NCBI GenBank assembly: GCA_046155815.1
Contig: JBJXFY010000196.1
Span: forward strand, 1-11,004
DNA: 11,004 nt
Direction: 5' to 3'
Source: JBJXFY01 sp046155815
Lineage (GTDB): Bacteria; Verrucomicrobiota; Verrucomicrobiia; Limisphaerales; CAIMTB01
Positions 1-6,639 of the stretch are shown piece by piece. The notes beneath the pieces are model-generated. The model had not been told where the DNA came from. It searched no databases and saw only the letters and a program-made list of their open reading frames with translations. A program made the position numbers and the translations under genes. Numbering within the stretch: the first letter of the stretch is position 1; the number at the start of each line of letters is the position of its first letter.

Positions 1-171
1 GCTTTCGCCCGGCGGATCAAGGCCCTCGCCGAACCGGCCGCGTGCCCCCCGGCCACCCAGTATGCCGACACGCTCCTGCGCCTGGCCCGCGAGTACAAGG
101 TGGCGGCGCTGGAACGGGAGCTGGAGCATTTTCCCCAGGTCATCGCCGGGCTGGAGAGCCGGACGGTGTAA
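1..171 (+). CDS. C-terminal end of a probable hybrid sensor kinase (partial)
   Basis: An open frame runs from the window edge to TAA at 169-171, giving the last 56 residues of a protein whose start lies outside the window. It is predicted to be two amphipathic helices with the pattern YADTLLRLAREYKVAALERE followed by HFPQVIAGL. Hybrid sensor kinases often end in a similar alpha-helical segment with a YGxxLxxxAxxFxxxxLExxLxxFP-like pattern after their last receiver domain. The assignment rests on that resemblance and on the neighbours: a receiver-kinase and an NtrC-type regulator follow on the same strand. No catalytic residue is visible in the fragment, so it could also be the end of a histidine phosphotransfer protein. 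The gap to the next gene is about 134-165 nt, so cotranscription is possible but not shown. Confidence 0.55.
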   Translation, partial: AFARRIKALAEPAACPPATQYADTLLRLAREYKVAALERELEHFPQVIAGLESRTV

Positions 172-198
172 ACCGGAATGATTCCTTTGAAACCCCGG

Positions 199-303
199 AG
201 GGACACGAAAGGGAGCGGATGCCCCGGCACCCGCACCGTTGCTCCTGAACCGCCTCGTCCCGCGCAACAGACAGGCGGGAGCTTCGCGCCTTTTCGTGTC
301 CCT
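199..303. repeat. Inverted repeat, possibly a dispersed intergenic element
   Basis: The 15-nt arm at 199-213 (AGGGACACGAAAGGG) is the reverse complement of 289-303 with one mismatch; 12 bases in a row match perfectly. A 75-nt spacer separates the arms. The right arm continues into TTCGTGGTTTTTC. Motifs of the form TTTCGTGT-CCTTCGTGGTT resemble short intergenic sequences I associate with Verrucomicrobiota genomes, but that is memory, not a search. The element sits between the partial kinase and the receiver-kinase. The GTG at 306 that opens the longest reading frame of the next gene lies directly at its right edge, which argues against that GTG being the true start. Confidence 0.5.
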
Positions 304-305
304 TC

Positions 306-1436
306 GTGGTTTTTCTGAATCGTTCCGGACGAACCCATGCCCGCCACCGACCCCCGCCCCGCGCGCGCATCCTCATCGTGGATGACCAGCCCGCGAACCT
401 GCAGGTGCTGGGCGCCCTGCTCGGCCGGCTTGGGCATGACGTGGTGCCCGTCGCGGACGGGCCGACGGCGCTCAAACGCCTCGCGCTCCGACCGCCGGAC
501 CTGGTGCTGCTCGACCTGCTGATGCCGGACATGGACGGCTTCGAGGTCTGCCGGCGCATCCGCGAGCAGCCCGCCTTTGCGGACCTGCCGGTGATCTTCC
601 TCTCCGCCGCGGACGACAAGGGCCTCATTGTACGCGCCTTCGAAAGCGGCGGCGTGGACTACGTGACCAAGCCCTTCAACCAGGCGGAGCTGACGAGCCG
701 CGTGCAGACGCACCTCGCGCTCAAGGCGGCGCGGGACCGGCTGCGGCAGCTCGCGGAGGACAAGGACGAACTGCTCGGCATCCTCACGCACGACCTGAAG
801 AACCACCTGGGCGGCCTGCACCTGTCCGCGGCGCTGCTGCGCGACCGGCTCGAGGCGACCGAGCCGCGGCTGGCCATCCTCGCGCGAAACATGGTGGACG
901 GCAGCGGACGGATGCTGGGCTTCGTCCAGGAATTCCTCGCCAATGCCGCCGTGGACCACGCGCTGGCGGTGCAGCCCGCCGGGGTGGATGCCCAGGCCAC
1001 CGCCACGCAGGTCGTGCGCCTCTACGCGGACGCCGCGGCGCGCAAGGAGCTGCGGCTCGAGACCCGGTGGGCGGAGGGGCTGCCCGCCGCGCTGGCGGAC
1101 GCCGCGGCGCTGCGGCAGGTGCTGGAGAACCTCGTGTCCAACGCCATCAAGTTTTCCCCCGCCGGCCGCGCGGTCACGGTGACGACGCGCGCCGTGGCGG
1201 AGGGCGTCGAGGTGGAAGTGCGCGACGAAGGTCCGGGCCTCACCGAGATGGACCGCGCGGGCCTCTTCCGCCGGTACTGCCGGCTCTCCGCGCGGCCCAC
1301 GGCCGGCGAGCCGAGCACGGGCCTCGGGCTGAGCATCGCGCACCGGCTGGTGACGGCGATGGGCGGGGAGATTTTCTGCGACAGCGTGCCGGGCCAGGGT
1401 GCGGCCTTCCGCGTGCGCCTGAAGGCCGCGCCCTGA
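306..1436 (+). CDS. Receiver-histidine kinase (REC-HisKA-HATPase), start possibly frameshifted
   Basis: This is a cytoplasmic signalling kinase with an N-terminal receiver and no sensory or membrane domain, so its input is probably phosphotransfer or a protein partner. Numbering from GTG at 306: receiver about 21-137 with acidic pair D26-D27, phospho-acceptor D70 in LLDLLMPDMDG and conserved K122 in TKPF; H-box H162 in LTHDLKN; N-box N275/N279; G1 box DEGPG at 307-311; G2 box TGLGLS at 338-343. All catalytic motifs are intact in 376 residues. The start is doubtful. GTG 306 has no Shine-Dalgarno and sits at the edge of a repeat. ATG 337 would give MPATDPRP, which runs naturally into ARILIVDDQ only if one GC unit is removed from the (GC)4 run at 361-368. 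The regulator gene follows after 5 nt, so the two are probably cotranscribed and form a cognate pair. Confidence 0.9.
   Translation: MVFLNRSGRTHARHRPPPRARILIVDDQPANLQVLGALLGRLGHDVVPVADGPTALKRLALRPPDLVLLDLLMPDMDGFEVCRRIREQPAFADLPVIFLSAADDKGLIVRAFESGGVDYVTKPFNQAELTSRVQTHLALKAARDRLRQLAEDKDELLGILTHDLKNHLGGLHLSAALLRDRLEATEPRLAILARNMVDGSGRMLGFVQEFLANAAVDHALAVQPAGVDAQATATQVVRLYADAAARKELRLETRWAEGLPAALADAAALRQVLENLVSNAIKFSPAGRAVTVTTRAVAEGVEVEVRDEGPGLTEMDRAGLFRRYCRLSARPTAGEPSTGLGLSIAHRLVTAMGGEIFCDSVPGQGAAFRVRLKAAP
361..368 (+). other. GC-dinucleotide run at probable frameshift near kinase start
   Basis: Four GC units here separate the frame of ATG 337 (MPATDPRP) from the frame of the receiver domain (ILIVDD, from 369). 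Removing one unit, or adding one base, would fuse ATG 337 to the receiver at the usual distance of fewer than ten residues. Whether this is a sequencing indel, slippage-prone variation or coincidence cannot be told from one sequence. Confidence 0.55.
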
Positions 1437-1441
1437 CGCCC

Positions 1442-2812
1442 ATGGATTTTCTGGTCATTGATGACGACCGGGTGTTCCGCGAGGCGACGTGCTTCCTGAT
1501 CGAGGACGAGGGGCACTTCGCGGAAGGAATGCCGGACGGCGCCACCGCGCTGCAGCGCCTGCAGGAGGACCGTTTCGACGCCGCGCTCCTGGACCTGAAC
1601 CTCGGCGCGGAGAACGGCCTCGAGGTGCTGCCGCGCCTGCTGGGGGTGCAGCCGCGGCTACCGGTGGTGCTGTTCACCGCGGCGGGCAGCGTGAAGACGG
1701 CGGTCGAGGCGATGCGGCGCGGCGCGGTGGACTTCCTGGAGAAGCCCTTCACGCGGGAGCAGTTCCACACCGTGCTGGCGCGGCTCCAGCGATTCCAGCA
1801 GCTCGGGCGCCACATCGAGCAGCTCGAGCGCGACGTGCGCGAGACACGCGCCCAGCAGCCGGAGGCGGTGTTCGACTTCGCGACGCCGGTGATGCGCGAC
1901 ATGATGCAGTTGCTGGACCGCGCCGCGCCCACGCCGGCCTCGATCCTGATCCTCGGCGAAAGCGGCACCGGCAAGAGCGTCGTGGCCCGCGAGATCCACG
2001 CGCGCAGCCACCTCGCGGCGAAGCCGTTCATCACGGTGAGCTGCCCGAGCCTGTCGAAGGAGCTGCTCGAGTCGGAACTGTTCGGCCATGTGAAGGGCAG
2101 CTTCACCGGCGCGGTCAAGGATCACTGGGGCAAGGTGAAGGCGGCGGAGGGCGGCACGCTCTTCCTCGACGAGATCGGCGACCTGCCGATGGAAATCCAG
2201 CCCAAGCTCCTGCGCCTGCTCCAGGAGCGCGAGTACGAGCGGCTCGGGGAGAACGTCACGCGCCGCGCCGAACTGCGCATCATCACGGCCACCAACCGCG
2301 ACCTGCGCCGCCGCGTGGCGGAGGGGACGTTCCGCGAAGACCTGTTCTACCGGCTCAACGTCATCGCGGTCACGCTGCCGCCGTTGCGCGACCGGCCCGG
2401 TGACCTGCTCCGGTTTGCGGACCAATACCTGGGGCACTTCGCGGCGCAGTGCGGCCGGCCCGCCCAGCGCCTGAGCCCCGCCGCGGTCGAACGCCTCCGG
2501 CAGCATCCGTGGCCGGGCAATCTCCGCGAACTGCGCAACGCCATGGAACGCGCCAGCATCCTTGCGCCCGGCGACGAGATTGCCCCGGACGAACTGCCGT
2601 TGGAAATGCACGCCGGCACGGTCCCGGCCGGCGCGCCCTTGCCCGGTGCCGCCGGCACGCCGGCCACCGGGCTGGTGACGCTGGAGCAGTTGGAGGAGCA
2701 GCATCTCCGCCGCGTGCTGGCCGCCACCACCAGCCTGGCCGAAGCCGCGCAGGTGCTCGGCATCGACCAGGCCACCCTCTACCGGAAGCGGAAGAAGCTG
2801 GGGCTGGAGTAG
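1442..2812 (+). CDS. NtrC-family sigma-54-dependent response regulator
   Basis: The protein has 456 residues in the classic order receiver, AAA+ and Fis-type helix-turn-helix. In the receiver, D7-D9 form the acidic pocket, D51 in LLDLNL is the phospho-acceptor, T79 the switch residue and K101 the conserved lysine. In the AAA+ domain, Walker A is GESGTGKS (172-179). The sigma-54 contact loop reads GSFTGA (219-224) instead of GAFTGA, keeping the essential F-T-G. Walker B is GGTLFLDE (237-244), and R298 and R304 lie in the FREDLFYRLN region as arginine-finger candidates. The C-terminus carries an HTH (AAQVLGIDQATLYRKRKKLG). A Pro/Ala/Gly-rich linker of about 30 residues lies between AAA+ and HTH. 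It should activate sigma-54 promoters when phosphorylated, most likely by the kinase ending 5 nt upstream. ATG 1442 is chosen because it places the receiver at residue 2. Targets are unknown and no sigma-54 promoter was recognised in the window. Confidence 0.95.
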   Translation: MDFLVIDDDRVFREATCFLIEDEGHFAEGMPDGATALQRLQEDRFDAALLDLNLGAENGLEVLPRLLGVQPRLPVVLFTAAGSVKTAVEAMRRGAVDFLEKPFTREQFHTVLARLQRFQQLGRHIEQLERDVRETRAQQPEAVFDFATPVMRDMMQLLDRAAPTPASILILGESGTGKSVVAREIHARSHLAAKPFITVSCPSLSKELLESELFGHVKGSFTGAVKDHWGKVKAAEGGTLFLDEIGDLPMEIQPKLLRLLQEREYERLGENVTRRAELRIITATNRDLRRRVAEGTFREDLFYRLNVIAVTLPPLRDRPGDLLRFADQYLGHFAAQCGRPAQRLSPAAVERLRQHPWPGNLRELRNAMERASILAPGDEIAPDELPLEMHAGTVPAGAPLPGAAGTPATGLVTLEQLEEQHLRRVLAATTSLAEAAQVLGIDQATLYRKRKKLGLE

Positions 2813-2845
2813 CCTGCGGCGCGGCAGCGCCCTGAACCGGGGATC

Positions 2846-2862
2846 GCGCCCGCCCCGGGCGC
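2846..2862 (+). terminator. GC-rich hairpin after the response regulator gene
   Basis: GCGCCCG (2846-2852) pairs perfectly with CGGGCGC (2856-2862) around a 3-nt CCC loop, 34 nt after the regulator's stop codon. A second stem, GGCGC/GCGCC at 2818-2831, lies just before it. No T-run follows, so the hairpins may only stabilise the 3' end or act with Rho. Confidence 0.3.
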
Positions 2863-3127
2863 CGTTCGGCCCGCCCCGCGGCGAACACGGGGGGCGTCCT
2901 TGTTCATGAAAGCGCCCGGATGTTCGTGAACCGTAGTACGGATGCCCAGACGTTGGTGAGTTATCAAGTCAAGCTCGGCCACCAACGCCGGAAGCCGGGG
3001 CCGGCGTGAAATGTCTGAGCTTGTCCGGACCTGAGGGGCGGGCCTCACCTGCCAAGCGGTTGGGCCGGCCGCGGCCGTTGAAAATCGAAGGGCGGCGCGT
3101 GCCGGTTCACGCACCCCGGCAAGCGGT

Positions 3128-3142
3128 CCCGCAGGATGCGGG
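3128..3142 (-). terminator. Hairpin just after the GH13 gene
   Basis: A perfect 6-bp stem, CCCGCA at 3128-3133 and TGCGGG at 3137-3142, with a 3-nt loop lies 6 nt beyond the GH13 stop codon in the direction of transcription. It is not followed by a T-run on the minus strand, so the terminator call is tentative. Confidence 0.3.
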
Positions 3143-3148
3143 CAGCGA

Positions 3149-4988
3149 TCAGGGTGTACGTGATGCCGTTGCCGGCCGGTCCTGTGACAGGATCAAGACG
3201 GAATAGGGACCGATGCCGGTCACGATCCGGTGGGTGCATCCGTCCAGCGGTTCCTCCACCGCCTCCGCGTCCGGGCCGGGATGATCGCTGAAATCCTCCG
3301 CGTAGGCCCGGCCGTCGCTGTTCAGCCGCACGCGCCAGACGCCGTCGCACGGGACACCGATGGCGTAGTCGGTGACCGCCAGGTGCGACAGGTTCACGAC
3401 CACGAGCGTGGTGTCGCCCGGCCCGCCTTCCCGTTCTCGCAGGCAGGCCAGGATCTTGTGCTCGTGGTTCACATGGTGCGTCTCAAGGTACTGGCCCATG
3501 AGTCCCGCGGTGTGCCCATGCCGGTTGGTGCGGAGCGCGATGAGGTCGCGGTAATACGCCACGATGCCCGCAAAGCGCCCCTGCTTGGACCAGTCCAGCG
3601 GCACCTGGTCCTGGAACCAGCCGGCCTCCAAGAATTCCTGGCCCTGGAACAGCATCGGGATGCCGGGCGCGGTGAACGCCAGCGCCGCGCCGAGCGTGGA
3701 GCGCTTGCGTGCATGGTAACCGGCCGGGTCGTCCGGGGCCACTTCGCTCGTCATGCGCTGCTTGCCGCTGGCCACCTCGTCGTGGCTCTCGCTGTAGATC
3801 ACGCGCCGGAAGGCGTCGCCGTCATACCGCGTGGTCAGGGCCGTCAGCACGGCGTCGAGGCTGCGCGCGGAATCCTCGGTCGCGGTCAGCGCGGCGCGCA
3901 CGGGATGCACGAAGGCGGAATCCCACTGCGCGTCAAAGCCCGCGCCGCCGGCCCCGGTGCCCTTCACGAGCCATTCGCTCTCACGCAGGTCCTCGGCGAT
4001 GACGATGGCCCGCGGTGAATGGGCGTGGACCTCATCGTTGATCCACTGGATGAGCCCCCAGCCCTCCTTGAGGTCATCTCCCGGCCCGTCGGGCCGGCCG
4101 CTGCACGAGCGGATGTACACCGTCGCGTCCCAGCGCAGGCCGTCCACGCCGAAGTCTTGCAACCACATGATCGCGTTGTCGCGGAGGTAGGCGCGGACCT
4201 CGGCGCGGCCGTAGTCCGGCCGGGAATCGCCCCACGGCGTGGCGGCCCGGCCGTCATTGTAAAAGTAGATGCCGCCGTAGCCGTTTTCCGACCAGCCATC
4301 GAACTGCCACATCGAGGCGTCGCCGGGACCAAAGTGGTTATAGACCACGTCCAGGATCACTGCGAGGCCGTGGGCATGCGCCGCCTCGACAAACTCCAGC
4401 AGACCGTCCGGCCCTCCGTAAACGGACTCCACGGCGTAGGGATGGGCCGGGTTGTAGCCCCACGAGAAGTCACCAACGAACTCGGCCACCGGCATCACCT
4501 CCACCGTGTTGACGCCCAGCTCCTTCAGGTAGGGAAACTTCTCGATCGCCGAGGCGAAGGTGCCGGGCCGCCCGTCTTCCTTCACATGGAAGGAACCGAC
4601 GTGCAGCTTGTAGATGACAAGTGCATCCAGCAGCGGGGGGGAACCCTGCGTCCGCCCGTCGTTCCGGCGGATGCCAGATCACAGCGTTTCCGGCGGAGTT
4701 GCTGACGCGCCGCGCGCGGGGATCAACACGGGTGAATTCATGCTCACCGTTCCGGATGACGTAACGATATTCCTGCCCCGCAGCCGCCTCCTTCACCACG
4801 CCGAACCACGTGCCGCCCTCCTCACGCGTCAGCGGGTGCGCCCAGGCGTTCCAGTCATTGAAACTGCCGATCACCGCCACGGATTCGGCGTGCGGAGCCC
4901 ACACGCGGAAGGCCGTGCCGCCGTTTTGACCCACCGGCAGCGCTCCCATACCCGGCAGGTTGCTGCACTCAGTTTCCGTTTTGTTCAT
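3149..4988 (-). pseudogene. GH13 alpha-glucan enzyme (CBM48-GH13, branching-enzyme-like), frameshifted
   Basis: The intact protein would have about 612 residues. ATG 4988 (MNKTETE) is followed by a CBM48 domain (about 22-105, TAFRVWAPHAESVAVIGSF). The second frame carries the catalytic barrel and a C-terminal beta domain ending IGPYSVLILSQD. GH13 motifs are all present: region I DVVYNHFGP, region II GLRWDATVYI (nucleophile Asp), region III IVIAEDL (acid/base Glu), region IV ESHDEV (transition-state Asp). CBM48 plus this barrel is typical of branching-enzyme-like and maltooligosyl-trehalose-trehalohydrolase-like GH13 proteins acting on alpha-1,4 glucans; the subfamily is not certain. The two halves are in different frames, joined at a homopolymer at 4635-4641 (seven C on the coding strand, where six would restore the frame). 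The second half retains every active-site motif, which favours a sequencing error or very recent mutation over old decay. The aldo/keto reductase gene lies 117 nt upstream on the same strand. Confidence 0.85.
4635..4641 (-). other. Homopolymer of seven at the GH13 frameshift
   Basis: The plus strand has seven G in a row. Reading the minus strand, frame one gives NAVIWHP and then loses homology after GFPP; the other frame resumes with PLLDALVIYKLHVGSFH, the normal start of the GH13 barrel. Removing one base from the run joins them exactly. Confidence 0.85.
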
Positions 4989-5105
4989 GGCTTGTTTGGA
5001 GGAACTCGCAGGTGAACTTGTTTCCCAAGACGCGCTCGTCGTGCTGCTGGACATGTAAAGAGGGGTGGGCCAGCCCTGTTGCCGGATCACTTGGTAGGTT
5101 GCCGG

Positions 5106-6101
5106 CTACGCGGCAAGCGTGCCTTCGGGAGGATACCTGTGCTGCTCCCGGCCTTCCGCTCCGTCAAAGTAAATGCTGACCTTGTAAAGTTCGAAGCGAC
5201 CGTCCCCGGCGGCGACGGCGGATTTCTTCCGGTGGGCCGCCTTCTCCTTCAGCGTCATCGGTTTGAAACGCCGCGCGATGGCGAGGTTCCTCCGGAGTAT
5301 CTTCAGGGAATCCATGCCGCTGATGGTCGTGGTCACCGGCAGGCTCATGGCGTAGCGGATCGCCTCCTCGGCCGTCACGACTCCCTGCTTCACCGCCTCG
5401 GCCGTTCCATTGAGGCTCTTCATGCCAATGGGAGCGATGCCGCGCCTCAGCAGCAGGGGAAGCACCTCCTGCTCAAAATTGCGGAATCCCGCATCAAAAC
5501 CTGAAAGCGGAAGCTGCACGGCATCAAAGGGAAATCCGTAGGCCAGCATCCGCTGGTGGATGGCCGGCGATTTGTGACCGGTGAACCCCAGGAATCGTAC
5601 TTTCCCCTGTTCACGCGCCTGGACCAGGGCCTCCATGGCGCCTCCCTTGGCAAAATGCAGCTCGGGATCATTCTCATACACCACCTCATGAATCTGCCAG
5701 AGGTCCAGGTGGTCCGTCTTGAGGCGGCGTAGCGACTGCTCAAGCTGTTTAAGGGCGGCCCGCTTGTTCCTGCCATGGGAACACACCTTCGTCATCAGGA
5801 AGACTGCGTCGCGACGGCCTCGCAGCGCTTCCCCCATCAGTTCCTCACTCTTGCCGCCGTTATACTCCCATGCATTGTCCATGAAGGTGATCCCACCATC
5901 CACCGCCTCCTGCACGATCTGAATCGCTTCTTTCTTGGTCGCCGCCTTGGCGAAGGTCGATCCCCCCAGCCCCAAGGCGGAAACCACCACCTCCGTCCGA
6001 CCAAACTTCCTTCGCGGAACCTCTCCAGTCCCGGCCAGATTGTCTGGCGGAGGCTGATCACCTGCCGGGACAACATTCATGATTTCAACGACTTGCGTCA
6101 T
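5106..6101 (-). CDS. Aldo/keto reductase
   Basis: The protein has 331 residues and a typical (beta/alpha)8 aldo/keto reductase, a cytoplasmic NAD(P)H-dependent reductase of aldehydes or ketones. The family opening RRKFGRTEVVVSALGLGG begins at residue 30. The catalytic tetrad is visible: D75 and Y80 in MDNAWEY, K105 in LMTKV, H138 in WQIHEV. The part from QLPLSGFDAGF to the ISGMDS segment matches the phosphate and cofactor-binding side of the barrel. The first 28 residues (Pro/Asp/Gly-rich) are outside the core. ATG 6101 is the longest start and ATG 6080 (MNVVPAG) is an alternative; neither has a clear Shine-Dalgarno. The gene lies 143 nt after the DUF2934 gene and 117 nt before the GH13 gene, all on the minus strand. 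In this setting detoxification of reactive aldehydes under stress is a plausible role, but the substrate cannot be read from the sequence. Confidence 0.92.
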   Translation of the reverse strand: MTQVVEIMNVVPAGDQPPPDNLAGTGEVPRRKFGRTEVVVSALGLGGSTFAKAATKKEAIQIVQEAVDGGITFMDNAWEYNGGKSEELMGEALRGRRDAVFLMTKVCSHGRNKRAALKQLEQSLRRLKTDHLDLWQIHEVVYENDPELHFAKGGAMEALVQAREQGKVRFLGFTGHKSPAIHQRMLAYGFPFDAVQLPLSGFDAGFRNFEQEVLPLLLRRGIAPIGMKSLNGTAEAVKQGVVTAEEAIRYAMSLPVTTTISGMDSLKILRRNLAIARRFKPMTLKEKAAHRKKSAVAAGDGRFELYKVSIYFDGAEGREQHRYPPEGTLAA

Positions 6102-6130
6102 GGGGATTCATGATGTCGGATTGGCTCCGC

Positions 6131-6141
6131 GGCGGATTGCA
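6131..6141. repeat. Copy 1 of an 11-bp direct repeat (GGCGGATTGCA)
   Basis: The same 11 bases occur at 6683-6693. In both copies the motif is followed within a few bases by a GCC-rich arm (CGGC or CGCC), making an imperfect palindrome around TTGCA. This resembles short REP-like elements of the form GGCGGATTGCAAATCCGCC; that resemblance is from memory. Confidence 0.4.
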
Positions 6142-6244
6142 TGCCGGCCCTTGGGAGACAAGCATGCAGCGATCCCTAAGGCGCTGTTTCATCGGTATCA
6201 GCAAAGTCTCCTGTGTGGCCAACACCGCGCGGGCGCAGGGCGGT

Positions 6245-6580
6245 CTACCGTCGTGCAACAGCCCCCTGAGGTGTCTGTACCGGCCGCCTGTTGCGGTGGG
6301 ACTCGTAATGGGACTGGTGGCTGGTCTTTGCCTCAGGGGGGCCCGGTGGCTGGGTTCCGTTGGGTGGGACGCCGCCTGACTGCCCGGCCAGCGGCGAAAG
6401 AAGCCGTTCGGCGTGATACCAGTCCTCCAAATCGTGACCGTCGCGCCGGCCCTTCTCCAGATAGAGCTGGTACGCTGCAGCAGAGATCTGCTCGTGTGTC
6501 GGCGTTGCATTCGGAAACGGGGTTTGCATGATGCGGTATGGACAAGGGGCGGGTTGATTCTTGGACATCTTTTGTAACAT
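6245..6580 (-). CDS. Small DUF2934 protein with proline-rich tail
   Basis: The protein has 111 residues from ATG 6580; ATG 6568 (MSKNQ), ATG 6529 and GTG 6616 are alternatives. ATG 6580 is preferred because GGAG lies 11 nt upstream. Residues about 29-61 match DUF2934: HEQISAAAYQLYLEKG followed by HDLEDWYHAERLL, with the conserved tyrosines, G-H/DW motif and AE. This short alpha-helical domain has no established biochemical function and recurs in small proteins of soil and plant-associated bacteria. The tail is rich in Pro, Gly, Gln, Ser, His and Arg (SGGVPPNGTQPPGPPE and then a basic stretch), with no signal peptide or membrane segment. It is probably disordered. The 3' end of the gene contains the inverted repeat 6262-6271/6331-6340. 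It lies 143 nt upstream of the aldo/keto reductase. Confidence 0.75.
   Translation of the reverse strand: MLQKMSKNQPAPCPYRIMQTPFPNATPTHEQISAAAYQLYLEKGRRDGHDLEDWYHAERLLSPLAGQSGGVPPNGTQPPGPPEAKTSHQSHYESHRNRRPVQTPQGAVARR
6262..6340. repeat. 10-bp inverted repeat inside the DUF2934 3' end
   Basis: CCCCCTGAGG at 6262-6271 and CCTCAGGGGG at 6331-6340 are perfectly complementary with a 59-nt spacer. A second short repeat, GCAACAG at 6255-6261 and CTGTTGC at 6288-6294, crosses it, so both stems would form a pseudoknot-like topology. In GC-rich DNA a 10-bp pair at this distance can occur by chance. Confidence 0.4.
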
Positions 6581-6639
6581 CCGGCGAACATCTCCGGATG
6601 CTGCATTTTCCGACACGCCTCCTAGCTAGGTTCATGCCA

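Larger units (their letters stand above)
2813..3148. other. Convergent intergenic region with several inverted repeats
   Basis: This 336-nt region separates the regulator gene (+) from the GH13 gene (-), so it should hold terminators of both. I see no convincing gene. Inverted repeats are: GGCGC/GCGCC at 2818-2822 and 2827-2831; a 7-bp stem with 3-nt loop at 2846-2862; GTTCATGAA/TTCGTGAAC (one mismatch) at 2902-2910 and 2923-2931; CGTTGGTG/CACCAACG at 2951-2958 and 2980-2987; CGCCGG/CCGGCG at 2986-2991 and 3001-3006; and the palindrome CGGCCGCGGCCG at 3066-3077. None is followed by a T-run, so classical intrinsic terminators are not shown. Confidence 0.6.

Noticed and set aside
219..248. Nine-codon frame (MPRHPHRCS) after a GGGAG sequence, possible leader peptide
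   Set aside because: It lies inside the inverted repeat and lacks a terminator/antiterminator arrangement or residue run typical of attenuation.
1658..2704. 348-residue minus-strand open frame
   Set aside because: It is the shadow of the NtrC-type regulator, with Arg/Ala/Leu-rich composition and no motif.
3230..4018. 262-residue plus-strand open frame opposite the GH13 gene
   Set aside because: The minus strand encodes conserved GH13 catalytic motifs here; the plus frame has none.
5078..5105. Direct repeat GTTGCCGG at 5078-5085 and 5098-5105, possible attachment or regulatory site
   Set aside because: Eight bases 20 nt apart, with no integrase or tRNA nearby; likely chance.
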